Shown: piece by piece, positions 52,079 to 61,761 of the stretch
How positions within the stretch are numbered: position 1 is the first letter of the stretch
Layout: each line of letters begins with the position of its first letter
Source: Mariluticola halotolerans
Lineage (GTDB): Bacteria; Pseudomonadota; Alphaproteobacteria; Rhizobiales; Devosiaceae
Reading direction: 5' to 3'
Length of the DNA stretch: 64,000 nucleotides
NCBI RefSeq assembly: GCF_021611515.1
Contig: NZ_CP090960.1
Location: forward strand, 806,001-870,000
Position numbers and translations under genes: made by a program
The notes under the pieces: model-generated
Database searches by the model: none
Told to the model about the DNA's origin: nothing
Seen by the model: only the letters and a program-made list of their open reading frames with translations

Positions 52079-53347
52079 TCAGTCGGCCGTGCGAAAGATC
52101 AGTGTCGCATTCGTGCCGCCGAATCCGAACGAATTGGACAGAACGGTGTTGATTTCTTTCTTCACCGGCTGGTTCGGTGCCAGATTAACCTCGGTATCGA
52201 CCGAGGGATTATCCAGATTGATCGTCGGCGGCGCAATATTGTCACGCATGGCCAATAGCGAGAAGATGGCCTCCACAGCCCCCGCAGCACCCAACAGATG
52301 CCCGATTGCCGATTTGGTCGAGGACATGACAACCTTGCCCGCCGCATCGCCCAGAAGCCGGGTCACCGCCCCCAGTTCGATCTCGTCACCCAGAGGGGTC
52401 GAGGTGCCATGGGCGTTGATATAATCAATATCGGAGGCTTCGATACCAGCCCGCTTGATTGCCGCGGACATGCAGCGGAAACCGCCATCGCCATCCGCTG
52501 CCGGGGCGGTGATGTGATAGGCATCGCCGGAGAGGCCATAGCCGATGACTTCACCATATATTTTCGCCCCGCGCGCCTTGGCGTGCTCATATTCCTCAAG
52601 CACGACAACACCGGCGCCCTCACCCATGACAAAACCGTCGCGGGCCTTGTCATAGGGGCGCGATGCCCGTGTGGGGTCATCATTAAATCCGGTCGACAGC
52701 GCCTTGCAGGCGGCAAAGCCCGCCAATGACAGCCGGTTGACCGGTGATTCTGTGCCGCCCGCGACCATGACATCGGCATCGCCGAAGGCGATAAGCCGCG
52801 CTGCGTCGCCCAGTGCATGGGCACCGGTGGAACAGGCCGTCACCACGGAATGGTTGGGGCCTTTCAGTTTGTGGCGGATAGAGACATGCCCGGAGGCAAG
52901 ATTGATCAGGCGGCCCGGAATAAAGAACGGGCTCACCCGGCGCGGACCTTTTTCATAAAGCGTGATCGCGGCATCATAAATGCCCCCGATACCGCCAATG
53001 CCGGAGCCGATGAGCACGCCCGCCCGCTCCTGATCCTCGGTTTTTGAAAGATCAATGCCGCTATCGGCAATCGCCTGATCTGCAGCGGCCATCGCAAAGA
53101 CGATAAATGGATCGACCTTGCGCTGTTCCTTGGGTTCCATCCAGTCATCTGGATTGAACCGCCCCTCGGATTTCTCGCCTAGGGGAATGCGGCAGGCGAT
53201 CTGGCAAGCCAGATCGTCTACTTCAAAATCGTCTACGCGAACTGCACCGCTTTTGGCTGCGAGTATGTTTGACCAAACCGGTTCGATACCGCAGCCCAAA
53301 GGGCTGACGATACCCATGCCAGTGACAACAACCCGCCGCAGTTGCAT
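52079..53347 (-). CDS. fabF: Beta-ketoacyl-ACP synthase II
   Basis: This 422-residue condensing enzyme has the catalytic cysteine C172 in VVTACSTGAHA, the first histidine in NAHGTSTPLGD and the second in GHLLGAAGAVE. It elongates fatty acids in the cytosol with malonyl-ACP. GGAGG precedes the ATG at 53347. It is the third of the clustered fatty-acid genes after fabG and acpP, 26 bp downstream of acpP, and it ends close to mltG. Confidence 0.96.
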   Translation of the reverse strand: MQLRRVVVTGMGIVSPLGCGIEPVWSNILAAKSGAVRVDDFEVDDLACQIACRIPLGEKSEGRFNPDDWMEPKEQRKVDPFIVFAMAAADQAIADSGIDLSKTEDQERAGVLIGSGIGGIGGIYDAAITLYEKGPRRVSPFFIPGRLINLASGHVSIRHKLKGPNHSVVTACSTGAHALGDAARLIAFGDADVMVAGGTESPVNRLSLAGFAACKALSTGFNDDPTRASRPYDKARDGFVMGEGAGVVVLEEYEHAKARGAKIYGEVIGYGLSGDAYHITAPAADGDGGFRCMSAAIKRAGIEASDIDYINAHGTSTPLGDEIELGAVTRLLGDAAGKVVMSSTKSAIGHLLGAAGAVEAIFSLLAMRDNIAPPTINLDNPSVDTEVNLAPNQPVKKEINTVLSNSFGFGGTNATLIFRTAD

Positions 53348-53373
53348 AGTGCCTCCAGAAGTTCCCAGAGAAC

Positions 53374-53610
53374 TTATGCGGTCGCTTTTGTCAGAAACCC
53401 TACAGCGTCACCAAAGGTCTGGATGCCTTCAGCAGCATCGTCAGGGATCTCAACCGAGAATTCCTCTTCGAATGCCATTACGAGTTCGACCTGATCGAGC
53501 GAATCTGCGCCGAGATCATCGATAAAGCTGGCCTTCTCCGTGACCTTTTCCGCCTCAACATTGAGGTGCTCGACAACGATCTTACGTACGCGATCTGCGA
53601 TGTCGCTCAT
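53374..53610 (-). CDS. acpP: Acyl carrier protein
   Basis: This 78-residue acidic protein has the phosphopantetheine attachment serine S37 in [10 protein letters not shown]. It carries acyl chains for fatty-acid synthesis. AAGGAAA precedes the ATG at 53610; a longer frame starting at 53628 would add six residues without support. It precedes fabF by 26 bp. The 269-bp gap to fabG probably carries a separate, strong acpP promoter. Confidence 0.97.
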   Translation of the reverse strand: MSDIADRVRKIVVEHLNVEAEKVTEKASFIDDLGADSLDQVELVMAFEEEFSVEIPDDAAEGIQTFGDAVGFLTKATA

Positions 53611-53879
53611 GGTATGTTTCCTTTTCAACGAACTGATTTGTTCTAACTTTAAGCCGCAAAGCCTGTTTCTGTGTCAATGCACAAGCTTTGTAGTTCACCG
53701 CACTTTAGCGGGTTTCTTTGCACTCACAAGACACTCTCATGCGCACATTGAGCGCGCCACTAACACACTTTTTCGAGCTTGGCCATATCGCCAAACCACC
53801 GTTTCCGCCAGTTTTAACCCGCTAAGGCCTCAATGGGCCGCAGCGGAACTGGCAGAAGCCGGTTCAAGGGTAATATACC

Positions 53880-54617
53880 CTATATCATGGCCATGCCGCC
53901 ATTAATGTTCAGCGTCTGCCCGGTAACATAGCCAGCCTCTTCACTGGCAAGGAAAACCGCACAGGCGGCAACTTCTGCGGCACTCCCCAGCCGCCCGGCC
54001 GGAATCTTGCCCAAAATGGCCTCACGCTGCTTGTCGTTCAGCTCATCGGTCATGGCAGAACCGATAAAGCCCGGCGCAATGGTGTTCGCGGTGATATTGC
54101 GCGACGCAACCTCATGGGCCAGTGATTTGGTCATGCCGATCATGCCGGCCTTGGAGGCGGCATAATTGCCCTGGCCCGGATTGCCGGTCACCCCAACAAC
54201 AGATGAAATACCGATAATACGGCCATAGCGCTGCTTCATCATGCCGCGCAGGGCCGCCCGGCACAGATGAAAGCTTGCAGTCAGATTGACCGCGATCACT
54301 TCATCCCATTCCGCGTCCTTCATGCGCATGAACAAATTGTCCCGCGTCACACCGGCATTGTTGATCAGAATATCGAGACCGCCCATGGCCTCTTCCGCCT
54401 GCGGCACCAAACGGTCCACCGCTTCCAGATCATTCAGCTTGCAGGGCAGAATGTGGCTTTTGCCGGTCAGCGCCGCAGCTGTCGCTTCAAGCGCCTCAAC
54501 GCGGGTACCACTCAGGGAAACTTCCGCGCCTGCCGCTGAAAGCGCAGTGGCGATTTCGCGGCCGATACCGCCGCTTGCGCCTGTCACCAGCGCCTTTTTT
54601 CCGCTCAGATCGAACAT
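53880..54617 (-). CDS. fabG: 3-oxoacyl-ACP reductase
   Basis: This 245-residue SDR enzyme reduces beta-ketoacyl-ACP with NADPH. It has TGASGGIGR (residues 12-20), NNAG near 87, and the active site S139, Y152 and K156 (NYAASKAG). AGAGGAT precedes the ATG at 54617, which lies 12 bp after fabD. It is the second gene of the cluster. Confidence 0.96.
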   Translation of the reverse strand: MFDLSGKKALVTGASGGIGREIATALSAAGAEVSLSGTRVEALEATAAALTGKSHILPCKLNDLEAVDRLVPQAEEAMGGLDILINNAGVTRDNLFMRMKDAEWDEVIAVNLTASFHLCRAALRGMMKQRYGRIIGISSVVGVTGNPGQGNYAASKAGMIGMTKSLAHEVASRNITANTIAPGFIGSAMTDELNDKQREAILGKIPAGRLGSAAEVAACAVFLASEEAGYVTGQTLNINGGMAMI

Positions 54618-54629
54618 GTCATATCCTCT

Positions 54630-55589
54630 TTATTCTTGGGAACCGGCCAGTTCGGCGGCAAAATTTTCAATGGCTTCAGGCAGGCCGATCGCTGTGGCGC
54701 TGGCCTCTGCATTAATACGCTTGGCAAGACCGGTAAGCACCTTGCCGGTGCCCAGTTCCACCAGTTCGGTCACTTCGCCCTCCCCTGTGAGCCAGGCAAC
54801 ACTTTCAGTCCAGCGCACCATGCCGGTGACCTGCTCAACCAGGCGACGCCGGATTTCATCCGGTTCAGATATCGGGCGCGCCAGAACATTTGCAACCAGC
54901 GGCACGGCAGGTGCCTGCATTGCAACATCGGCAAGCGCCTGTTGCATGGCGTCTGCGGCCGGGGCCATCAGCGCACAATGAAAGGGTGCACTCACCGGTA
55001 ACAGCAATGCCCGCTTGGCACCGCGCGCCTTGGCCAGTTCAACGGCCCGCTCCACGGCAGCAAGCGTGCCAGAGACCACAACCTGGCCCGGTGCGTTGTC
55101 ATTTGCGACATCGCAAACCTCGCCCTGCCCGGCTTCAGCGGCAATTTCCGCGACAACCGCGAATTCCAGCCCCAGAAGCGCCGCCATGGCGCCCTGGCCC
55201 ACCGGTACTGCCTGTTGCATGGCTTTGCCGCGAATCTTGAGCAAACGCGCCGCATCCGCGACCGAAAATGTCCCGGCGGCGCAAAGGGCGGAATATTCGC
55301 CCAGCGAGTGCCCTGCAACATAAGCGGCGTTCCCGGCGAGATTTACACCCTTTTCCCCAAGTACGCGCACAACCGCCATGGAAACGGCCATCAGTGCCGG
55401 CTGGGCATTCTCCGTCAGCAACAGGGTTTCATTCGGTCCTTCAAACATGATCGTCGAGAGTTTTTGCCCCAGAGCATCGTCAATCTCGTCGAAAATGGCC
55501 TGTGCTGTGGGAAATGCATCGGCCAGGGCCTTGCCCATACCGACGACCTGACTGCCCTGGCCGGGAAAAACGAATGCGCGTTTGGTCAT
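54630..55589 (-). CDS. fabD: Malonyl-CoA:ACP transacylase
   Basis: This 319-residue enzyme loads malonate onto acyl carrier protein. The motif FPGQGSQVVGMG opens the protein, the nucleophile is S95 in GHSLGEYS, and the partner histidine lies near residue 203 (APFHCALM). It leads the fabD-fabG-acpP-fabF order on the minus strand, and its 185-bp upstream spacer is shared with the divergent helicase gene. Confidence 0.96.
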   Translation of the reverse strand: MTKRAFVFPGQGSQVVGMGKALADAFPTAQAIFDEIDDALGQKLSTIMFEGPNETLLLTENAQPALMAVSMAVVRVLGEKGVNLAGNAAYVAGHSLGEYSALCAAGTFSVADAARLLKIRGKAMQQAVPVGQGAMAALLGLEFAVVAEIAAEAGQGEVCDVANDNAPGQVVVSGTLAAVERAVELAKARGAKRALLLPVSAPFHCALMAPAADAMQQALADVAMQAPAVPLVANVLARPISEPDEIRRRLVEQVTGMVRWTESVAWLTGEGEVTELVELGTGKVLTGLAKRINAEASATAIGLPEAIENFAAELAGSQE

Positions 55590-55774
55590 TAAGTGTCCAC
55601 CAAGCTGATTGTTTCATTTGCTGCCGCGCAGCGCCTGTTCGCAGGGTAAGCTGTGATCAAGCGCGTCGCAAGATAGCCGCGGGGGATTGCCTGTTACGGC
55701 AAACAGAGTCAAGCAAGGGCCCTCGATATGTATGGAAAACCGGCCGAACGGCCTTGCCAGCGCGTGGAGGCTCT

Positions 55775-56878
55775 GTGGCGGAAATAAAATGGTCAGGTCA
55801 GCAGGATGCCGCCCTCAAGGCCGTATCCGACTGGTTGAAAGATCCGCAGGGCGCGCAGGTATTTCGCCTGTTCGGCTGGGCTGGCACCGGCAAATCAACC
55901 CTTGCACGCCATCTGGCCGGTGACCTGAAATCCGTGCGCTATGCCGCCTTTACCGGCAAGGCAGCCCTTGTGATGCGCAAACGCGGCTGTAAGGGCGCCA
56001 GCACGATCCACAGCCTGATCTATTCCACTATCGACGACAAGGAAGGCGAACCGCAATTCGCCCTCGACCCTGAATCCCCCGCCGCCACCGCAGACCTGAT
56101 CGTCATTGACGAAGTCTCGATGGTGGACGAGGCGCTGGGGCGCGACCTGCTGTCGTTCGGCACGAAGGTGCTGGTGCTCGGGGACCCCTTTCAGCTCCCC
56201 CCGGTTCAGGGCACAGGCTTTTTTACCGAGGTCGAGCCCGATCTGATGCTGACTGAAATTCACAGGCAGGCGCGCGACAACCCGATTGTGCGCATGTCGC
56301 TCGATATCCGCGAGGGCCGCCGGCTCGAACATGGCGATTACGGCGAATCACGGGTCATCAGCAAAGCCGAGGTGAACCAGAATGATGTTCTGGCCGCCGA
56401 TCAGGTGCTGGTTGGCCGCAACAAGACACGACTGCACTACAACAACCGGATTCGCGAATTACTCAAGCTTCCAGCCCTGCAACCGACAATTGGCGACCGG
56501 GTCGTCTGCCTGCGCAACAACCCGCGCAAAAAGCTGCTCAATGGGCAAATCTGGATTGTGACCGACGTCACCCGCAAGAATACGGGCAAAATGCAATTGC
56601 AGCTTGCCGCCGAGGATATCGGCGGCACCATGACCGAGGCCAAGGTCACGACCCATCGGGATTTCTTCACCGGCGGTGAAGAAGCAATGGCCTGGGCCGT
56701 GCGCCGGCAATATGACGAATTCACCTTCGGTTACTGCCTCACCGTGCACAAGGCGCAGGGCAGCCAGTGGGACAATGTCTATCTGTTCGACGAAAGCCAT
56801 GTCTTCCGCGAGGATGCCCAGCGCTGGCTCTATACCGGGGTCACCCGCGCGGCAGAGAAAATCACGGTGGTAAGCTGA
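55775..56878 (+). CDS. RecD-like/Dda-type superfamily 1 DNA helicase
   Basis: This 367-residue ATPase has the SF1B helicase motifs in order: FGWAGTGKST (Walker A), AFTGKAALVMRKRG with ASTIHSLIY (Ia), VIDEVSMVDE (II), LGDPFQLPPV (III), and a C-terminal FGYCLTVHKAQGSQWDNV with YTGVTRAAEKI (VI). It is short, like phage Dda and stand-alone RecD2-like proteins, with no long N-terminal extension. The start is GTG at 55775, four bases after GGAGG; an upstream frame would run through the fabD promoter. A role in DNA repair or replication restart is inferred. Confidence 0.9.
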   Translation: MAEIKWSGQQDAALKAVSDWLKDPQGAQVFRLFGWAGTGKSTLARHLAGDLKSVRYAAFTGKAALVMRKRGCKGASTIHSLIYSTIDDKEGEPQFALDPESPAATADLIVIDEVSMVDEALGRDLLSFGTKVLVLGDPFQLPPVQGTGFFTEVEPDLMLTEIHRQARDNPIVRMSLDIREGRRLEHGDYGESRVISKAEVNQNDVLAADQVLVGRNKTRLHYNNRIRELLKLPALQPTIGDRVVCLRNNPRKKLLNGQIWIVTDVTRKNTGKMQLQLAAEDIGGTMTEAKVTTHRDFFTGGEEAMAWAVRRQYDEFTFGYCLTVHKAQGSQWDNVYLFDESHVFREDAQRWLYTGVTRAAEKITVVS

Positions 56879-56883
56879 ACGCT

Positions 56884-57270
56884 CTAGATCCGTTTGAATT
56901 CGAGTGATTTGCAGAAAATCAGCTGGCAACCCTGCAGGCGCAGTGCGTTCTGGTTGACCAGGGTCACGCTGCCGCCGATTTTCTGACCGTCATAATGGAC
57001 GGTGCCGCGCCATTTGTTCGGGGCCGAGGCGACCGCGCCCTTGACGACATATTTGTTCAAATATTGCAGGTTTTCCTCGGTGCGGGCATCGGCACGTAAC
57101 CAGGTCAGCTTGGCGCAGATTTTTGTCTCGCCGCAGGGCATGACTTCATAACGGGATTCGCCGCCCTTGGTCTGCCAGGTGCCATAAGGGGTAAGTTCAT
57201 CCGCCTGAACCGGCATGGCCGTCAGGCCGGACAACAGGATTGCGGTGGTGATGATTTTCGACAATTTCAT
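56884..57270 (-). CDS. DUF2147 secreted protein
   Basis: This 128-residue protein has a signal peptide cut probably after VQA-23 and a single DUF2147 domain, with GTWQTKGGESRYEV at the start and ICAKLTWLRA in the middle. It carries four cysteines (about 46, 52, 115 and 120) that could form disulfides in the periplasm. It converges with the helicase gene, the stops being 5 bp apart. The family is common in alphaproteobacteria; its function is unknown. Confidence 0.85.
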   Translation of the reverse strand: MKLSKIITTAILLSGLTAMPVQADELTPYGTWQTKGGESRYEVMPCGETKICAKLTWLRADARTEENLQYLNKYVVKGAVASAPNKWRGTVHYDGQKIGGSVTLVNQNALRLQGCQLIFCKSLEFKRI

Positions 57271-57613
57271 CTCGGGGCCTCTTCAAATCGCGTTCTCAAT
57301 TTCAATGCTGAACCGGTTTTGCCAGAGTGCGATTGAACCCTTTCCGAATTCGCTGTTCAGATTCGGTTCAGGAAAGCCCGCCTGAAACCGCAAAATAGCT
57401 TGCAGTCCGGCGCTTTTGGCTCTAATGACCACGCAACATTCGTTTGGCCGGGGGCTGAACGGAGGGTTGGTTTGCGCCAATAGGGTCTTAGAAACATGAT
57501 CCGGCCTCCCGTGTTCCCGCTCTTTGCAAGACTGCTTTGACGCCTTTCCGGCTTCAAAGAGGCTCCGCGCCGGTGAATGTTTATCGAGACCCGAAACGTA
57601 AGAAAGGCGTTTT
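57271..57613. other. Intergenic region upstream of the ribosomal protein operon
   Basis: This 343-bp spacer must hold the promoter for rpsF-rpsR-rplI on the right and that of the DUF2147 gene on the left. A TTGACG box at 57537-57542 is a possible -35 element. A 65-codon minus-strand frame within it lacks a ribosome site and is not called. An S6:S18 leader motif could exist here but I cannot show it. Confidence 0.4.
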
Positions 57614-57991
57614 ATGGCTTATTACGAGCATATCTTTATGGCGCGGCAGGATGTCTCCGCCCAGCAGGTTGAGGAATTGACCGCAACCTATACCGAACTT
57701 CTCGGCAATAATGGTGGCAAGGTCACCAAGACCGAATATTGGGGTGTCAAAACCCTCTCCTACAAAATCAACAAAAACCGCAAGGCACATTACACGCTGC
57801 TGAACATTGACGCACCGCACACAGCGGTTGCCGAAATGGAACGCCACATGCGTATCAATGAAGATGTGCTGCGCTTCATGACCATCCGTGTCGATGCGCT
57901 TGAAGAAGGCCCCTCGGTAATGATGCAGAAGCGCGACCGTGACGACCGTCCCGGTGGCGATCGCGGCCCCCGTGGCCCGCGCCGGTTCTAG
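57614..57991 (+). CDS. rpsF: 30S ribosomal protein S6
   Basis: This 125-residue protein has the S6 start [20 protein letters not shown], the central [25 protein letters not shown] and a basic glycine-rich tail ([16 protein letters not shown]). S6 pairs with S18 in the small subunit. AAAGGCG precedes the ATG at 57614. It starts the rpsF-rpsR-rplI operon, with rpsR 13 bp downstream. Confidence 0.97.
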   Translation: MAYYEHIFMARQDVSAQQVEELTATYTELLGNNGGKVTKTEYWGVKTLSYKINKNRKAHYTLLNIDAPHTAVAEMERHMRINEDVLRFMTIRVDALEEGPSVMMQKRDRDDRPGGDRGPRGPRRF

Positions 57992-58004
57992 GAGTAATTG
58001 ACCC

Positions 58005-58259
58005 ATGGCTATTAAAGATCTCACCACGACCCAGGCCCGCCGGCCTTTCCAGCGTCGCCGCAAGACCTGCCCGTTTTCAGGCGAAGGCGCACCGACCATC
58101 GATTACAAAGACGTGCGCTTGCTGCAGCGCTATGTCTCCGAGCGCGGCAAGATCGTGCCGAGCCGCATCACGGCCGTTTCTGCAAAGAAGCAGCGTGAAC
58201 TGGCCCGTGCCATCAAGCGCGCCCGCTTTCTCGGCCTTCTGGCCTATCTGGTCGCTTAA
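58005..58259 (+). CDS. rpsR: 30S ribosomal protein S18
   Basis: This 84-residue basic protein matches S18: the [13 protein letters not shown] segment, [50 protein letters not shown]. It binds 16S rRNA with S6 in the platform of the small subunit. It follows rpsF by 13 bp and precedes rplI by 97 bp, with a hairpin in that spacer. Confidence 0.97.
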   Translation: MAIKDLTTTQARRPFQRRRKTCPFSGEGAPTIDYKDVRLLQRYVSERGKIVPSRITAVSAKKQRELARAIKRARFLGLLAYLVA

Positions 58260-58294
58260 GCAACCGGATTCTCCCCTTTCGGGAGACACGTTGG

Positions 58295-58315
58295 AGCGAC
58301 GGGTGGTCCGTCGCT
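58295..58315 (+). other. Hairpin in the rpsR-rplI spacer
   Basis: A perfect 8-bp stem (58295-58302 with 58308-58315) encloses a 5-base loop 35 bp after the rpsR stop. There is no T tract, so it is not a full terminator. A second short hairpin (CTCCC...GGGAG, 58271-58285) lies just before it. They may adjust rplI expression or act as RNA processing sites. Confidence 0.45.
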
Positions 58316-58356
58316 TCTAACCATCATGGTGATGGGACAGCATTGGAGTATATGCA

Positions 58357-58962
58357 ATGAAAGTTATTCTGCTTGAACGCGTCGGCCGCTATGGCTCGAT
58401 CGGTGACGAAGTTGTCGTCAAAAACGGCTATGCCCGCAATTTCCTTCTGCCCCAGGGCAAGGCATTGCGCGCCACCCAGGCCAACCGCGCCCGTTTCGAA
58501 GCCGAACGCGCAACGATCGAAAAGCGCAACGAAGAACGCCGCAACGAAGCCGCAGGCATTGCCGCCGGCCTCAATGGCCACAGCGTTGTCATGGTCCGTC
58601 AGGCTGGTGAAAACGGCCAGCTTTACGGTTCGGTTTCCTCGCGGGATATCGCTGAAGCGCTGGTTGCCGATGGCTTCCAGGTTCTGCGTAGCCAGGTAGA
58701 CCTCGCTGCACCGATCAAGACCGTTGGCATTCATCCGATTGCCCTCAACCTGCACGCTGAAGTTGAAATCAACGTCAACGTCAACGTGGCCCGCTCCACC
58801 GATGAAGCCGAGCGTCAGGCCAAGGGTGAAGACATGACCGTGTTCAGCTTTGACGATGATGAGCCTGAGCAGGAAGAAGTTGCCGCAGAAGACGCAGCCG
58901 AGGCAGATGATGCCGAAGCCGTTGTCGACGGCGAAGAAACCGAACGGCAGGAAGACGCGTAA
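58357..58962 (+). CDS. rplI: 50S ribosomal protein L9 with acidic tail
   Basis: The first 150 or so residues form a normal L9: [37 protein letters not shown], a connecting helix and the C-terminal RNA-binding domain. A further acidic tail of about 45 residues (mostly D, E and A) brings the length to 201, against about 149 in Escherichia coli; such tails are frequent in alphaproteobacteria. L9 binds 23S rRNA near the L1 stalk. It closes the operon and is followed by a strong terminator. Confidence 0.96.
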   Translation: MKVILLERVGRYGSIGDEVVVKNGYARNFLLPQGKALRATQANRARFEAERATIEKRNEERRNEAAGIAAGLNGHSVVMVRQAGENGQLYGSVSSRDIAEALVADGFQVLRSQVDLAAPIKTVGIHPIALNLHAEVEINVNVNVARSTDEAERQAKGEDMTVFSFDDDEPEQEEVAAEDAAEADDAEAVVDGEETERQEDA

Positions 58963-58991
58963 GCCGCGTTTTTCCCGGATTGAGTTCAAGA

Positions 58992-59019
58992 GGCCGGGAG
59001 CAATCCCGGCCTTTTATTT
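58992..59019 (+). terminator. Intrinsic terminator of rpsF-rpsR-rplI
   Basis: A perfect 8-bp stem GGCCGGGA/TCCCGGCC (58992-58999 with 59004-59011) with the GNRA-like tetraloop GCAA is followed by TTTTATTTG. It starts 30 bp after the rplI stop, and so separates the ribosomal operon from dnaB. Confidence 0.92.
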
Positions 59020-59137
59020 GTTTACGGTTCCGTTTATCCCCGCTGTTGTTAACATGGCGCCGAAGTGTCCGGATTGAGTCGCGTGAATCGGCACCTTGTG
59101 CTTAACAGGACATGAACAGACTACCCCGAGGAAAAAC

Positions 59138-60619
59138 ATGGCCGAGGTACGGCAGCTCCGTCCGCAGGAAGAACAAGAATATCGCCTTGCACCGCATAAT
59201 GTGGAAGCCGAACAGGCGCTATTGGGCGCGATTCTGGTCAATAACGAAGCGTTTTACCGGGTTTCAGACTTTCTCGAAGGCGAACATTTCTACGAACCGA
59301 TCCATCGGGAAATCTACGAGGTCTGCGGCAAGATCATTCGTGCCGGCAAAACCGCCACACCGATCACCGCCAAGACCTTTCTGCCTGACGAACTGGTCGT
59401 TGACGTCACCATGTCGCATTATCTGGCCCGGCTGGCCGCCGAAGCGACGACCGTTCTCAATGCCTTTGACTATGGCCGGTCGATCTATGATCTGGCTATT
59501 CGCCGCTCCCTGATCCTTGTTGGCGAGGAAATGGTTGAGACGGCCTATAGCGCCGATGTGGATTCAACGCCCGAAAAGCAGATTGAGGATGCGGAAAAGC
59601 ATTTGTTCGATCTGGCAGAACGCGGGCGTTACGATGGCGGCTTTCAGGGTTTCAACGCCGCATTGCGCGATGCCATCGAAATGGCCGGCGAAGCCTATCA
59701 CCGCGATGGTTCGCTATCGGGCACAGCCACCGGGCTGACCGATCTGGATCGCCTCATGGGCGGTTTGCAGCGGTCGGATCTGATTATTCTCGCCGCCCGT
59801 CCCGCCATGGGCAAAACCTCGCTGGCGACCAATATCGCCTTCAACGTGGCACGCGCCTACAAGGCAGAGCCGACGCCTGACGGGCACATGAAAACCGTCA
59901 ATGGCGGCTGTGTGGGGTTCTTCTCGCTCGAAATGAGCGCCGAACAGCTGGCGACACGTATTCTGGCCGAACAGGCTGAAATTTCCTCATCGGATATCCG
60001 GCGCGGTAATATTCACGAAAGCCAGTTCTCCAAACTTGTCGACACCTCCAACCTGATGAGCCAGGTGCCGCTGTTTATCGATGACACCGGTGGTTTGAAC
60101 ATTGCGCAGTTGATGGCGCGCGCCCGCCGCCTGAAGCGGCAAAAGGGTCTCGACCTGCTGATCATCGACTATTTGCAGTTGCTGTCCGGTTCCTCGAAAC
60201 GCTCTGACAACCGCGTGCAGGAACTGACCGAAATCACCACCGGTCTCAAGGCCCTGGCCAAGGAACTTGAAGTGCCGATCATTGCGCTTTCCCAGCTGAG
60301 CCGTCAGGTGGAAAACCGCGACGACAAGCGGCCCCAGCTCGCCGATTTGCGTGAATCCGGCTCGATCGAGCAGGACGCTGACGTCGTGCTGTTCGTTTAT
60401 CGCGACGAATATTATCTGAAGAACAAGGAGCCCAAGGAAGGTTCGCCCGAGCATTTGCAATGGCAGGGTGAGATGGATCTGGTTCACGGGCGCGCCGATG
60501 TCATCATCGGCAAGCAGCGTCACGGCCCCACCGGCACTATTCAGCTGTCGTTCGAGGCCCAGTTCACGCGCTTCTCGAACCTCGCCAAATCCGACTACCT
60601 TCCGGAACGTATGGAATAG
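59138..60619 (+). CDS. dnaB: Replicative DNA helicase
   Basis: This 493-residue protein has the DnaB N-terminal domain (PHNVEAEQALLGAILVNNEAFYRVSDFL) and a RecA-like C-terminal ATPase with Walker A in AARPAMGKTSLA and the LLIIDYLQLLSG Walker B. It unwinds DNA ahead of the replication fork as a hexamer. The start at 59138 follows GAGGAA; an in-frame extension upstream is unsupported. It precedes alr by 2 bp, so the two form one operon with radA. Confidence 0.96.
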   Translation: MAEVRQLRPQEEQEYRLAPHNVEAEQALLGAILVNNEAFYRVSDFLEGEHFYEPIHREIYEVCGKIIRAGKTATPITAKTFLPDELVVDVTMSHYLARLAAEATTVLNAFDYGRSIYDLAIRRSLILVGEEMVETAYSADVDSTPEKQIEDAEKHLFDLAERGRYDGGFQGFNAALRDAIEMAGEAYHRDGSLSGTATGLTDLDRLMGGLQRSDLIILAARPAMGKTSLATNIAFNVARAYKAEPTPDGHMKTVNGGCVGFFSLEMSAEQLATRILAEQAEISSSDIRRGNIHESQFSKLVDTSNLMSQVPLFIDDTGGLNIAQLMARARRLKRQKGLDLLIIDYLQLLSGSSKRSDNRVQELTEITTGLKALAKELEVPIIALSQLSRQVENRDDKRPQLADLRESGSIEQDADVVLFVYRDEYYLKNKEPKEGSPEHLQWQGEMDLVHGRADVIIGKQRHGPTGTIQLSFEAQFTRFSNLAKSDYLPERME

Positions 60620-60621
60620 GC

Positions 60622-61761
60622 ATGGCCGTATCTTCTCCCACAGGTCTGGGCGGCCGTCTCACCATCGATCTGGGTGCCATTGTCAAAAACTGGCGGGCGC
60701 TCGACGCCATCAGTGCGCGGGCACTGACCGGGGCCGTGGTTAAATCCGATGCCTATGGCACGGGCCTCATCCCCACCAGCATGGCGCTTTTTGGCGCGGG
60801 GGCACGGTTCTTTTTCGTGGCAACGCCTGATGAGGCGGTGGCCCTGCGCCAGCAATTGCCGGAAGCGCATATCTTTGTGCTCAACGGTCTCTATCCCGGT
60901 GCCGCGCGCATTTATGAAAAAGAGCGGCTCATGCCCGTTCTGGCCTCCATCGAAATGCTCGATGAATGGCTGGCCCATTGCGTCAGCGCCAATGAGGCAT
61001 TCCCGGCGGCCCTGCAATTCGATACCGGCATGAACCGGCTCGGCGTCCGCCTGCAGGAATCCGATCAGGTCCGCGACCGGCTCGATGAATTTGGCTATAT
61101 GCCACAAATGATCATGAGCCATCTGGCCTGTGCGGACCAACCCAGCCACGAGAAGAACCGGACCCAGCTGGCGCTGTTCCAGTCGATCCTGGCCCAGTTC
61201 CCCGGCATTCCCGCGTCCCTTGCCAATTCCGCCGGCACGATGATCAGCCGCGAAAACCATTTCCAGATGGTGCGGCCCGGCATCGCCCTTTTCGGGGGCC
61301 GCGCCGTCAATGGCCGCAAAAACCCCATGGCGCCGGTCGTCAAGCTGGAAGTGCCTGTATTGCAGGTGCACGACGGCAAGACCGGCGAAACCGTTGGCTA
61401 TGGCGCCGGTTACACGCTTGACCGTGACAGCCGGATTGCCATTCTGGCCATCGGGTATGGCGACGGGTTCCTGCGCTCCCTTTCCAGCACCAATACCCGT
61501 CAGGGTGGCCGGGCCGTGTTTAACAACCGGATCGCGCCGCTGATCGGGCGGGTCTCGATGGATACGGTCGCTGTGGATGTCACCGATCTGGGTGATGCCG
61601 CGCCAAAGCCGGGCGATATGATGGAAGTGCTTGGCAAGACCATCACCGTTGACGGTCAGGCTGATCCCGGCGGCACTATCGGCTATGAAATGCTGACCAA
61701 TCTCAAGGGCCGCTACAAGCGCGCCTATATCAGCCCCCCTGCCCCGAATACGGGCGGCTAA
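60622..61761 (+). CDS. alr: Alanine racemase
   Basis: This 379-residue PLP enzyme makes D-alanine for peptidoglycan. The cofactor lysine is K41 in AVVKSDAYGTG; most homologs read VKANAYGHG, so the S, D and T here are notable but chemically mild. The second catalytic tyrosine is in TVGYGAGYTLDRD. It lies 2 bp after dnaB and overlaps radA by one base (TAATG), so translation is coupled. Confidence 0.94.
   Translation: MAVSSPTGLGGRLTIDLGAIVKNWRALDAISARALTGAVVKSDAYGTGLIPTSMALFGAGARFFFVATPDEAVALRQQLPEAHIFVLNGLYPGAARIYEKERLMPVLASIEMLDEWLAHCVSANEAFPAALQFDTGMNRLGVRLQESDQVRDRLDEFGYMPQMIMSHLACADQPSHEKNRTQLALFQSILAQFPGIPASLANSAGTMISRENHFQMVRPGIALFGGRAVNGRKNPMAPVVKLEVPVLQVHDGKTGETVGYGAGYTLDRDSRIAILAIGYGDGFLRSLSSTNTRQGGRAVFNNRIAPLIGRVSMDTVAVDVTDLGDAAPKPGDMMEVLGKTITVDGQADPGGTIGYEMLTNLKGRYKRAYISPPAPNTGG

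Noticed and set aside
57540-57600. Possible S6:S18-binding leader before rpsF
   Set aside because: CCG-containing hairpin pieces are present, but I could not fold the full conserved motif by eye.
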